Counted from the stretch's first letter, positions 1-6,248 are shown. The stretch is 6,248 bases of DNA from Alphaproteobacteria bacterium (GCA_024402755.1 JAKSTD010000026.1:1-6248); one strand, 5' to 3'. Made by a program: numbers and translations. Notes: a model not told the origin generated them from the letters alone.

Positions 1-50
1 TCGTTATAATGGGAAGTATATAAGTCAACATGGTTTTTGTCTTTTTTCAT
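1..50 (-). CDS. Unrecognised protein, N-terminal fragment (cut by window edge)
   Basis: An ATG at 50-48 on the minus strand opens a reading frame that stays open to the window edge and encodes MKKDKNHVDLYTSHYN. A Shine-Dalgarno sequence AAAGGAC lies 5 nt upstream of it. The gap to the stop codon of the ClpP-like gene is only 15 nt, so the two are very probably one operon, with this gene second. The visible residues are charged and polar, with no signal peptide or membrane segment. Sixteen codons are too few to assign a family. That it is a real gene rests on the ribosome-binding site, the spacing and the open frame, not on homology. Confidence 0.6.
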   Translation of the reverse strand, partial: MKKDKNHVDLYTSHYN

Positions 51-65
51 GATGTGTCCTTTTGT

Positions 66-794
66 TTATCTGTGGTTAGATTTTAATTCCGCGATATTGT
101 TAACAAATCGCCCATCGTTTGTTATAACCCAATCACATAAACCTTTTTGTAAACATTGGTCTGCATAAAGTCGGCCAGCGCCTTCGGTATTGTAATATCT
201 TGTTAATTCTTTGTTTGTTAATTTAGTGTTGTTTAAATACATAAGTCGCGTGGTTTTATCAAATGTTTTTAAGTCATTTGTTAAAATGTCTATTTCATCT
301 GTGTGTGCAGTATCAGCAGAATAGCGTCCAAAATGAATATAGTTATATGCGTTTTCAGCCATATATCTGTATCCCGGAGTTCCAGATATCGCGATCATAC
401 TAGCAGAGCTGCTGGCGCTTGCTAGATTGTATGTTTTAATGATTGTGCCTTTGGCTGATGCCATGTTAAATAAGGTTAAAATTGATTGCATCACCAACGT
501 TTTTCCACCATTGGAATTGATGTAAACATTTATTGTTGGACAAGATGTCGGTACCATTTCGTATGGCGAATACATTTTCTTGGAATACTTTCCGGAAATA
601 ATGCGAATTTCATCTTCGGAAATATCGTTTCTTGTTGTTGGCTGATTTTTTTCAACATAATTTGGAAATGGCAATACATCCACCCAATGAGATAATTGAG
701 CGATTAATTCGTTTGTTGTTTCTGGGCTTATGGTTGTCAAAATATAAATATTGTTGTCAACCATTGCGTTTTTTAATTCGGTTTCTTTTGCCAT
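66..794 (-). CDS. ClpP-fold serine protease homologue with an atypical triad
   Basis: This 242-residue protein belongs by motif to the ClpP/crotonase fold. Residues 15-40 resemble the ClpP opening (NNIYILTTIS, then NELIAQL). Residues 88-97 (INVYINSNGG) match the ClpP INSPGG strand and oxyanion loop. The stretch 125-138 (ASASSSASMIAISG) aligns without gaps to the nucleophile region and places the catalytic Ser at S129, as in phage-type ClpP proteins (AASAAS pattern). Residues 152-155 (YIHF) give the catalytic His at H154. Counting back from the GLCD motif (218-221), which matches GLVD of E. coli ClpP, the triad Asp falls on N202. About 40 extra residues lie between positions 45 and 87. Housekeeping ClpP is near 200 residues and usually sits by clpX; neither clpX nor tig is visible here. 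The ATG is supported by AAGGAC 5 nt upstream. It is probably a cytoplasmic oligomer, possibly a divergent or regulatory ClpP; partner and substrate are unknown. Fold assignment is strong; activity is uncertain. Confidence 0.82.
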   Translation of the reverse strand: MAKETELKNAMVDNNIYILTTISPETTNELIAQLSHWVDVLPFPNYVEKNQPTTRNDISEDEIRIISGKYSKKMYSPYEMVPTSCPTINVYINSNGGKTLVMQSILTLFNMASAKGTIIKTYNLASASSSASMIAISGTPGYRYMAENAYNYIHFGRYSADTAHTDEIDILTNDLKTFDKTTRLMYLNNTKLTNKELTRYYNTEGAGRLYADQCLQKGLCDWVITNDGRFVNNIAELKSNHR

Positions 795-824
795 GATTTG
801 TCCTTATCTTTGTTTGTTGCGATA

Positions 825-853
825 AATGTAATACAAAATATTTGTTTTGTCAA
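825..853 (-). promoter_or_regulatory. Sigma-70-type promoter of the ClpP-like operon
   Basis: On the minus strand a perfect -35 hexamer TTGACA (853-848) is followed after 17 nt by TACATT (830-825), which matches four of six -10 positions. Transcription would start near 818, giving a leader of about 24 nt. The spacer holds an imperfect palindrome (ACAAAATATTTGT on the plus strand, 833-845) that a regulator could bind. This is prediction from consensus only. Confidence 0.6.
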
Positions 854-854
854 T

Positions 855-876
855 ATGTTTTTGAAAATAAAAACAT
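855..876. repeat. Perfect 8-bp inverted repeat between divergent promoters
   Basis: The arms ATGTTTTT (855-862) and AAAAACAT (869-876) are exact reverse complements, separated by 6 nt. The dyad begins 1 nt upstream of the -35 box of the minus-strand promoter and ends 9 nt before the -35 box of the nifJ promoter, where an operator could act on both. It is AT-rich and has no T-run directly after it, so a protein-binding site is more plausible than a terminator. Chance occurrence in such AT-rich sequence is possible. Confidence 0.4.
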
Positions 877-885
877 TTTTTTGGG

Positions 886-914
886 TTGCCTTAAATATAT
901 AAAAGATGTAATAT
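886..914 (+). promoter_or_regulatory. Sigma-70-type promoter of nifJ
   Basis: TTGCCT (886-891) and TAATAT (909-914) are separated by 17 nt, each with four of six consensus matches. The start point would lie near 921, leaving a leader of about 30 nt that contains the AGGAAG ribosome-binding site. No clear FNR box (TTGAT-N4-ATCAA) was seen nearby. Confidence 0.5.
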
Positions 915-937
915 TTTTGCAGGAATTTGTTAAAGTC

Positions 938-943
938 AGGAAG
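938..943 (+). promoter_or_regulatory. Ribosome-binding site that fixes the nifJ start
   Basis: AGGAAG at 938-943 stands 7 nt before the ATG at 951. The frame could be extended to a TTG at 927, but the purine-rich AGGAA before that codon is only 1 nt away, too close to function, and the extra eight residues do not resemble a PFOR start. The ATG at 951 is therefore preferred. Confidence 0.75.
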
Positions 944-950
944 TATAGAA

Positions 951-3900
951 ATGTCAAAATTAATTGTCGATGGAAATTGGGCTGCGGCTGATGTCGCTTA
1001 TCGTTGTGTTGATTGTGCTGCTATTTATCCAATTACCCCAAGTAGCACCATGGGTGAATTGGCGGACGAGTGGTCTTTTCAGCACAAGAAAAATATTTGG
1101 GGTGTTGTCCCCGAAATAATCGAAATGCAATCAGAGGCGGGTGCGGCAGGTGCGTTGCATGGTGCATTGCAAATGGGGGCTTTGGCTACGACTTTCACTG
1201 CATCGCAGGGGCTGCTGTTGATGATACCAAATATGTATAAAGGCGCGGGTGAACAGACACCGTTTGTTATGCATGTTGCGGCGCGTGCATTGGCTACACA
1301 TGCATTATCAATTTTTGGTGACCACAGTGATGTTATGGCTGTGCGTAATACTGGGTTTGCGTTATTGTCTTCGCATAATGTTCAGGCGGCACACGATATG
1401 GCGGCGATTGCGCATGCGGCGACATTACGGGCGCGTGTTCCTTTTGTCCATTTCTTTGATGGATTCCGGACAAGTCACGAAGAATCTGCATTAACCAGAA
1501 TTGATGATGATGTTTTGCGTGAAATGTTGTCCGGGGATTTGGTTGCACAAAATCGTGCGCGTGGGTTAACACCTGATAAACCAAAGATTCGTGGAACTGC
1601 GCAAAACCCAGATGTTTATTTCCAGGGACGAGAGGCGGCAAATTTACTTTATGATTCAGTGCCAGAAATCGTGCAAGAAACGATGGATAAATTCGCAAAA
1701 CTAACAGGACGTCGTTATAATGTTGTTGATTATATTGGCGATAAAAAGGCAAAGTATGTAATTGTGTCGATGGGTTCCAGTTGTGATACAATCGAAGAAA
1801 CTTTGGGCTTTTTGCCAAAAGGTGTTGGACTGGTTTGTGTGCATTTATTTAATCCGTTCCCGGTAAAGGCATTTTTGGATGCTTTGCCAGAAAGTGTTGA
1901 ACAAATTGCCGTTTTGGACAGGACAAAAGAAGCGGGTTCAATCGGCGAGCCACTTTATCAAAATGTGCGCAGTATTGTTGATTCGCGGATTGCTGTGTTT
2001 GGTGGTCGTTATGGTTTGGGCTCAAAAGAATTTAAACCACGTGATGTCAAGGCGATTGTTGAATACATGATGCAGAATAAATTACATCATAATTTTACTG
2101 TTGGAATTGATGATGATTTGTCGAATTTATCTTTGGATACAGATAAAAGTTTTACGATTGAAAACCCTGATGTTAAAACGGCAATTTTATATGGTATCGG
2201 CAGTGACGGTACAGTTGGTGCGGTAAAAAACATCGTGAAAATTGTTGGGGAAAATTCTGAACTTTATCCACAATCTTACGCGGTTTATGATTCGAAAAAA
2301 TCTGGTGGTGTGACTCAATCTCATATTCGTTTCTCAAATCATCCAATTAAAAGTGAATATTTGGTCGAAAGTGCGGACTTTATTTGTGTTTCTAATTTTA
2401 TGATTGCGCAAAGATTTGATGTTTTTGCGAATTTGCGCAGCGGTGGGACTGTTATGATAAATACTTCTTTAACACCAGATGAAGCATTTGCAAGTTTGCC
2501 CAAAGATGCCCAAGAACATTTAATTCGTCTTCGTGCTAATTTGTATTTCTTGGATGCAAATGCGGCGGCAAATGAATTGGGATTGGGAAATAGAATCAAT
2601 ACCTTTATAATGTTGAACTTCTTTAATTTAACAAAAGTTATAAACCCAGAAGTTGCCAAAGATGCTGCCAAGGTCGCAATCGAAAAAACATATAAGAAAA
2701 AAGGTATGGATGTTGTTCATGCAAACTGGGCGGCGGTTGATAAAGCAGAAAGTTATTTGAAAAAATACAATTTCCCATCAAGTGTTTCAAAAGATGCCCC
2801 TGATTTTATTCCATCTATGACACCAGATACACCGGCAGAAATTGCGGGGACACTGGGTGAAATGGCGGCTGGTCGTGGTGATGATATCCCTGTGTCGCGA
2901 TTTAAAATTGATGGCAGTTTTGGGGCAGGGCAGTACCCCATTGGAACATCAAAATATGAAAAACGCGCAATATCAAATCGTGTTGCTCAATGTGATTTAA
3001 GCAAATGTATTCAATGCGGTAAATGTTCAATGCTTTGCCCACATGGCGCAATTCGTATCAAGGTTATGAATAAAAAGGAAATGGAAATTGCGCGTAAAAA
3101 TGGTGTGACAGTTGTTCCAATGAAAACACCTGAATTGGGGCCTGATTTATTTTATACATTAAATATATCGCCAGCAGATTGCACAGGTTGTGGGTTGTGT
3201 ATGAAAAATTGTCCTGTGTCTGCGCTATCCATGGTACCGATGGGCGAGGGAATTAAAAATCAGTTGGCTTTTGATTCTGCATTGAAAATACCAGATTTTG
3301 ATAAAACAAAATTAAATTTGAATATTCCAAAGCATGTTGAATTATTGCCACATTATTTTGAATTTCCAGGGGCTTGCGCTGGTTGTGGCGAAACACCCTA
3401 TATTCGTTTAATGGCACAATTATTCGGCGATAAAATGATTGTTGCAAATGCAACCGGATGTTCGTCAATTTATGGTGGAAATTTGCCAACGACACCTTGG
3501 ACTTGTGATTCAAATGGTCGTGGACCTGCGTGGTCTAATTCTTTGTTTGAAGATAATGCGGAATATGGTTTGGGTATGCGAGTTGCGTTAAATCAGCGCA
3601 AAAATGCTCTGCGTTCTGTGTTGTTTGAACTCGGGTTTGAAAACACGGACGAATTGATGTCTGAAACGGACACAGAAAGACAGCGCGAAATCGAAAAGGA
3701 TTTGCGTGCCACATTATCAAAAATGAAAAATCCGCGTGCGGTTTATGCTGCTGATTTATTGGATGCGATTGTTGATAAAACATTATGGATAGTTGGTGGT
3801 GATGGTTGGGCGTATGATATTGGATACGGCGGTGTTGATCATATTTTACATAGCGGAGAAAATGTAAATATACTTGTGCTTGATACCGAAGGGTATTCAA

Positions 3901-4448
3901 ATACAGGTGGACAACAATCTAAATCGACCCCGTTCGGTGCATCTATGAAATTTGCGATTGGTGGCAAAGAACATGCAAAAAAAGATTTGGGTTTAATTGC
4001 GATGATGTCGGGTGCTTATGTTGCGCAAATCGCTTTGGGGGCGAATCAAACCCAGGCAATTCGCGCATTTTGCGAAGCGGCGGCATTTAATGGTCCATCA
4101 ATCATATTGGCTTATGCACCATGTATAGCGCATGGTTTTGCATTACAAAATGGTGTGGAACATCAAATCAATTTGGTGAACACTGGGGCATGGCCACTTT
4201 ATCGATTTAATCCTGCGAATATAGAAAATGGGCAAAATCCATTGACGATGGATTCGAATAAAGCGACACCTTTCCCATTGGAAGAATTTATGAAAACAGA
4301 AACACGCTTTGCAGCAGCGCGGTCTGTTAATCCAAACTTTGATAAATTAGTGGCAGAGGCCAAGGCAAATAATTTATACAAAAATGAACTGAAACAGCAT
4401 ATTGCTAATTTCACAGTTAACAAAAACAAAGATAATGGCGAGGGGTAA
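951..4448 (+). CDS. nifJ: Pyruvate:ferredoxin (flavodoxin) oxidoreductase, single-chain
   Basis: This 1165-residue enzyme converts pyruvate and CoA to acetyl-CoA and CO2 and passes two electrons to ferredoxin or flavodoxin in the cytoplasm. All domains of the homodimeric PFOR family appear in order. The N-terminal pyruvate-binding domain has YPITPSS (26-32), EMQSEAGA (58-65) and R112. Domain II follows, then a gamma-type domain with SKKSGGVTQSHIRF (448-461). A ferredoxin-like two-cluster domain has cysteines 686, 689, 692, 696 and 744, 747, 750, 754. The C-terminal thiamine-diphosphate domain has GGDGWAYDIGYGG (949-961) and TEGYSNTGGQ (979-988). The proximal 4Fe-4S ligands are C809, C812, C837 and C1058. 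Compared with the Desulfovibrio africanus enzyme, catalytic Thr, Glu, Arg and Asn correspond to T29, E62, R112 and N984. It stops before the C-terminal extension that protects the Desulfovibrio enzyme from oxygen, so it is probably oxygen-sensitive (inference). No frameshift is seen. It is the first gene of a likely nifJ-bamE transcript. Confidence 0.97.
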   Translation: MSKLIVDGNWAAADVAYRCVDCAAIYPITPSSTMGELADEWSFQHKKNIWGVVPEIIEMQSEAGAAGALHGALQMGALATTFTASQGLLLMIPNMYKGAGEQTPFVMHVAARALATHALSIFGDHSDVMAVRNTGFALLSSHNVQAAHDMAAIAHAATLRARVPFVHFFDGFRTSHEESALTRIDDDVLREMLSGDLVAQNRARGLTPDKPKIRGTAQNPDVYFQGREAANLLYDSVPEIVQETMDKFAKLTGRRYNVVDYIGDKKAKYVIVSMGSSCDTIEETLGFLPKGVGLVCVHLFNPFPVKAFLDALPESVEQIAVLDRTKEAGSIGEPLYQNVRSIVDSRIAVFGGRYGLGSKEFKPRDVKAIVEYMMQNKLHHNFTVGIDDDLSNLSLDTDKSFTIENPDVKTAILYGIGSDGTVGAVKNIVKIVGENSELYPQSYAVYDSKKSGGVTQSHIRFSNHPIKSEYLVESADFICVSNFMIAQRFDVFANLRSGGTVMINTSLTPDEAFASLPKDAQEHLIRLRANLYFLDANAAANELGLGNRINTFIMLNFFNLTKVINPEVAKDAAKVAIEKTYKKKGMDVVHANWAAVDKAESYLKKYNFPSSVSKDAPDFIPSMTPDTPAEIAGTLGEMAAGRGDDIPVSRFKIDGSFGAGQYPIGTSKYEKRAISNRVAQCDLSKCIQCGKCSMLCPHGAIRIKVMNKKEMEIARKNGVTVVPMKTPELGPDLFYTLNISPADCTGCGLCMKNCPVSALSMVPMGEGIKNQLAFDSALKIPDFDKTKLNLNIPKHVELLPHYFEFPGACAGCGETPYIRLMAQLFGDKMIVANATGCSSIYGGNLPTTPWTCDSNGRGPAWSNSLFEDNAEYGLGMRVALNQRKNALRSVLFELGFENTDELMSETDTERQREIEKDLRATLSKMKNPRAVYAADLLDAIVDKTLWIVGGDGWAYDIGYGGVDHILHSGENVNILVLDTEGYSNTGGQQSKSTPFGASMKFAIGGKEHAKKDLGLIAMMSGAYVAQIALGANQTQAIRAFCEAAAFNGPSIILAYAPCIAHGFALQNGVEHQINLVNTGAWPLYRFNPANIENGQNPLTMDSNKATPFPLEEFMKTETRFAAARSVNPNFDKLVAEAKANNLYKNELKQHIANFTVNKNKDNGEG

Positions 4449-4451
4449 AAA

Positions 4452-4880
4452 ATGAAAAAAATATTTATCATATTTGCATTGGGTTTGGCGGCATGCGCAT
4501 TGCAGACAAAACATCGTGGCTATGTTTTTCCAGATGATTTGGAAAGTAAAGTCGCAACAATAAAAACTACACACCAATTACAGGAAGAATTGGGTGACCC
4601 CCAGGCACGAACTATTTACGGGGATGAGGTTTGGATTTATTACAGTGCGGATGAAAATATGCATGGACCGTTCCCTGTTACTTATGATAATAAAACAGTG
4701 CTGTTGGCATGGGTGAAAAATGGGCAGGTGACCCAAACCAAGGTTTTACATGACAAAGATTTAAAGGATGTTCGTATTGCCAGTGGCGAAACAGAAATTC
4801 CTGCGGCGATTGAATTGAACGCGATTGAAGAATTGTTTAACAATATCGGGCGCTTTTCACCCACAGGCCTTGGACAATAA
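4452..4880 (+). CDS. bamE: BamE/SmpA/OmlA-family outer-membrane lipoprotein
   Basis: This 142-residue lipoprotein begins with a short charged and hydrophobic signal peptide and a lipobox, LAAC, with lipidation predicted at C15. Residue 16 is Ala rather than Asp, consistent with export to the outer membrane. The mature part has RGYVF (22-26), a helix leading to LGDP (47-50), and WIYY (61-64), the usual order in the SmpA/OmlA (BamE) domain. The C-terminal EELFNNIGRF (126-135) matches the tail I associate with alphaproteobacterial members. BamE is an accessory part of the BAM complex, which inserts beta-barrel proteins into the outer membrane. The ATG follows the nifJ stop codon by 3 nt, and its ribosome-binding site GAGGGG overlaps the end of nifJ, so translation is probably coupled. 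No convincing terminator follows. Family assignment is from motifs. Confidence 0.85.
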   Translation: MKKIFIIFALGLAACALQTKHRGYVFPDDLESKVATIKTTHQLQEELGDPQARTIYGDEVWIYYSADENMHGPFPVTYDNKTVLLAWVKNGQVTQTKVLHDKDLKDVRIASGETEIPAAIELNAIEELFNNIGRFSPTGLGQ

Positions 4881-4896
4881 AAAATTATCCAAATAA

Positions 4897-4924
4897 TTGT
4901 TTTTTCAATTGTTTGTGTTATAAT
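4897..4924 (+). promoter_or_regulatory. Probable carD promoter
   Basis: A perfect -10 box TATAAT (4919-4924) lies 16 nt after TTGTTT (4897-4902), a weak -35 box. The start would be near 4931, giving a leader of about 34 nt with the ribosome-binding site AAAGGTG at 4952-4958. It lets carD be made independently of nifJ-bamE, although read-through from upstream is possible because no good terminator separates them. Confidence 0.55.
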
Positions 4925-4964
4925 AGACCTGTGAGAGAGGGTGGCAAACGCAAAGGTGTCATAA

Positions 4965-5528
4965 ATGCCAGCAAAAAGATTAGATTTCAAGACCGGGCAA
5001 TATGTTGTTTACCCAACCCAGGGTGTTGGTAAGTTGTTGCGTATCGAAGAACAGACAATCGGCGGACAAAAAATAAAAATGATGGTTATTGATTTTGAAA
5101 GAAATCATATGACTTTGCGTGTTCCGTTGGACAGGGCTGAAATTTCTGGTTTGCGCCCATTAACCAGTATTCGCAAATTGGACGAAGCCATAAGTGCTGC
5201 TAAGGGTAAAGCCGGTGCTAAACGTATGATTTGGGCAAGACGCGCCGCACAATACGAAGAAAATATAAATTCTGGTGACCCAATGAAATTGGCAGAGGTT
5301 GTGCGTGACTTGCAGCGCAGGACCGCAACAGATACGATGACTTTTTCTGCGCGTCAACTGTATTTGCGTGCATTGGAACGTATGGCGCAAGAATTTGCGG
5401 TTTTGCACAAAATGGATTTAGAGGCCGCATCCGAAAAAATTGAAGATATTTTGGGTGTGCCAAAAGAAATAGATTTAAATGCCACCGAAGAAGAAGAGGA
5501 AGAGGTGGATGAAACCGATGAAGAATAA
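4965..5528 (+). CDS. carD: CarD/CdnL-family RNA polymerase-binding transcription regulator
   Basis: This 187-residue protein has the CarD/CdnL architecture. Residues 8-70 form the RNA polymerase-interacting Tudor-like domain, with FKTGQYVVYPTQGVGKL (8-24), a central DFERNHMTLRVP stretch (43-54) and SGLRPL (61-66). The helical DNA-binding domain follows (about 70-170), with IWARRAAQYEENI (89-101) carrying W90, likely the conserved Trp that contacts the upstream edge of the transcription bubble. The family binds the RNA polymerase beta subunit and stabilises open complexes, especially at rRNA promoters. The C-terminus is a strongly acidic tail from 175 to 187, almost entirely Glu and Asp. The length is typical of alphaproteobacterial members. 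The start is supported by AAAGGTG 6 nt upstream. It has its own promoter and terminator, so it is probably monocistronic. Identification is confident. Confidence 0.93.
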   Translation: MPAKRLDFKTGQYVVYPTQGVGKLLRIEEQTIGGQKIKMMVIDFERNHMTLRVPLDRAEISGLRPLTSIRKLDEAISAAKGKAGAKRMIWARRAAQYEENINSGDPMKLAEVVRDLQRRTATDTMTFSARQLYLRALERMAQEFAVLHKMDLEAASEKIEDILGVPKEIDLNATEEEEEEVDETDEE

Positions 5529-5534
5529 TTATAT

Positions 5535-5564
5535 GCGTGCCATTGTTTTATGGCGCGTTTTTTT
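5535..5564 (+). terminator. Rho-independent terminator after carD
   Basis: Arms 5535-5543 (GCGTGCCAT) and 5550-5558 (ATGGCGCGT) form a 9-bp stem with two G-T wobbles and a 6-nt loop, followed directly by a run of T residues (5559-5564). It begins 6 nt after the carD stop codon. Confidence 0.85.
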
Positions 5565-5572
5565 CTTGTGTT

Positions 5573-5578
5573 TATAGT
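5573..5578 (+). promoter_or_regulatory. Possible -10 element for ssb
   Basis: TATAGT (5573-5578) matches five of six -10 positions and lies between the carD terminator and ssb. No acceptable -35 box is found at 16-18 nt, since that spacing falls in the terminator hairpin. The carD terminator implies that ssb needs its own promoter, but its position is not settled by sequence. Confidence 0.3.
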
Positions 5579-5631
5579 TTTTTTTCGCAATCATTAAATC
5601 ACAGGTAACTTAATTAAAGAAGGAAGTAAAA

Positions 5632-6081
5632 ATGGCAGGCAGTATAAATAAAGTAATATTGGTTGGTAATATCGGTCAAGAACCCCAGGTACGCGCAATG
5701 CAATCTGGACAAAAGGTTGTGTCGTTTTCGTTGGCTACATCTGACAGATGGCGCGATAGACAAAGTGGCGAACAAAAAGAACAGACAGAATGGCATCGTG
5801 TTGTGATTTTTGCACCTAATTTGATAGAAGTCGCGGAACGTATGTTGCAAAAGGGAACCAAGTTGTATATCGAAGGAACTTTGCGCACGCGTAAATGGCA
5901 AAATCAGCAGGGGGTTGATACCTATACTACCGAAGTTGTATTAAATCCGTATGCAGGTCAAATGGTTATTTTGTCTGGTGCAAAAGCGATGGGTGACGGT
6001 GGAACAGATTCTGCCCCGGTGGCATCTGCCCCACGAGAAGAGGTTAATATCGAAGACATCGCAGACGATATTCCGTTTTAA
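5632..6081 (+). CDS. ssb: Single-stranded DNA-binding protein
   Basis: This 149-residue protein coats single-stranded DNA during replication, repair and recombination, normally as a tetramer. The OB-fold covers residues 1 to about 113, opening with INKVILVGNIGQEPQVR (5-21). The DNA-stacking aromatics of E. coli SSB (W40, W54, F60, W88) have counterparts at W40, W54, F60 and W89. A short linker of about 25 residues rich in Gly, Ala, Ser and Pro leads to the C-terminal acidic tip EDIADDIPF (141-149), the docking peptide for partners such as RecO, PriA and the polymerase III chi subunit. It is shorter than E. coli SSB (178 residues) because of the linker, a length usual in reduced alphaproteobacteria. 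A strong AAGGAAG stands 5 nt before the ATG. The gene lies between two terminators and appears monocistronic. Confidence 0.97.
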   Translation: MAGSINKVILVGNIGQEPQVRAMQSGQKVVSFSLATSDRWRDRQSGEQKEQTEWHRVVIFAPNLIEVAERMLQKGTKLYIEGTLRTRKWQNQQGVDTYTTEVVLNPYAGQMVILSGAKAMGDGGTDSAPVASAPREEVNIEDIADDIPF

Positions 6082-6087
6082 AAAATT

Positions 6088-6115
6088 AACACCGCCATTT
6101 GGCGGTGTTTTCTTT
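6088..6115. terminator. Bidirectional intrinsic terminator between convergent genes
   Basis: A perfect 9-bp stem (AACACCGCC at 6088-6096, GGCGGTGTT at 6101-6109) with a 4-nt loop is followed by a T-rich tract on the plus strand (TTCTTTT). On the minus strand it is followed by AATTTTTT. It can end both ssb, whose stop codon is 6 nt upstream, and the convergent gene, whose stop codon is at 6117-6115. Confidence 0.9.
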
Positions 6116-6248
6116 TATGACAATTTGTGAATTACCAAACCGCTGCGCAATTTTGGTTCAAACCAAGTTGTCTTTGGTGGCATAATGTTACCTGTATCTG
6201 CGATGTCAATGATTTGACGCATTGTGACGGGATAAAGTGCGAATGCAA
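6115..6248 (-). CDS. DUF1015-family protein, C-terminal fragment (cut by window edge)
   Basis: The minus-strand frame that enters from the right edge codes for 43 residues before a TAA at 6117-6115. It contains FALYPVTMRQIIDIADTG, then MPPKTTWFEPKLRSGLVIH. The pattern of a Pro-x-Thr motif, an IADTG-type helix and MPPKTTWFEPKL-SGLVI resembles the C-terminal end of DUF1015 proteins (MPxKST-F-PK-xSGL). That recognition is from memory of the family. The family is conserved in many bacteria; its biochemical role is poorly defined and I do not assign one. The gene converges on ssb and shares its terminator. Start, length and promoter lie outside the window. Confidence 0.7.
   Translation of the reverse strand, partial: AFALYPVTMRQIIDIADTGNIMPPKTTWFEPKLRSGLVIHKLS

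Noticed and set aside
486..695. 69-codon plus-strand frame antisense to the ClpP-like gene
   Set aside because: No ribosome-binding site or family is recognised, and the opposite strand carries a coherent ClpP-fold protein.
927..950. TTG start extending NifJ by eight residues
   Set aside because: The purine stretch before it is 1 nt away, whereas AGGAAG is well placed for the ATG at 951, and PFOR proteins begin at the equivalent of that ATG.
1333..1818. 161-codon minus-strand open frame inside nifJ
   Set aside because: It lies fully antisense to conserved PFOR sequence, its product is low-complexity and rich in His, Gln and Pro, and no family is recognised. It is a shadow frame.
3535..3900. 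121-codon minus-strand open frame in the PFOR thiamine domain
   Set aside because: It is antisense to invariant PFOR motifs, with no recognisable family and a His/Gln-rich shadow composition.
4883..4904. Possible terminator between bamE and carD (AATTAT, CCAA loop, ATAATT, then T-run)
   Set aside because: The stem is six A-T pairs only and would be barely stable. The T-run overlaps the likely carD -35 region. It is not supported as a functional terminator.
5487..5525. Glu/Asp codon run at the end of carD as a possible simple-repeat switch
   Set aside because: GAA, GAG and GAT codons are mixed with others rather than a uniform tract, and acidic tails can be ordinary protein features. There is no sign of phase variation.

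Overview
The window is about 6.2 kb of AT-rich chromosomal DNA, probably from an uncultured, anaerobic or microaerophilic, perhaps host-associated alphaproteobacterium. Three things point there. The BamE-like lipoprotein has the alphaproteobacterial layout, with an RGYVF start and a C-terminal LFNNIGRF motif. There is a full-length CarD/CdnL regulator and a short proteobacterial SSB ending in DDIPF. A one-polypeptide pyruvate:ferredoxin oxidoreductase (PFOR) implies ferredoxin-based, oxygen-sensitive pyruvate metabolism. The taxon is an inference from protein style only.

Layout. On the minus strand at the left, a ClpP-fold serine protease homologue (66-794) is followed after 15 nt by the start of a second gene that runs off the left edge (1-50). 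The 156-bp intergenic region (795-950) holds divergent promoters for this pair and for nifJ, with a perfect 8-bp dyad between them. On the plus strand follow nifJ (951-4448), bamE 3 nt behind it (4452-4880), carD with its own promoter (4965-5528) and a good intrinsic terminator, then ssb (5632-6081). A bidirectional terminator (6088-6115) separates ssb from the convergent C-terminal end of a DUF1015-like gene (6115-6248, minus), which leaves by the right edge.

How the genes relate. nifJ, bamE, carD and ssb serve different housekeeping roles: pyruvate oxidation, outer-membrane protein assembly, control of RNA polymerase open complexes, and single-stranded DNA protection. Only nifJ and bamE look clearly co-transcribed. 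The least ordinary part is the left-hand cassette. Its ClpP-like protein keeps the Ser and His of the triad, has Asn where Asp is expected, carries an insertion of about 40 residues before the INSNGG motif, and is paired with an unrecognised gene that has a near-identical ribosome-binding site. No tRNA, rRNA, CRISPR array, insertion sequence or long repeat was seen. No intergenic stretch exceeds 160 bases.
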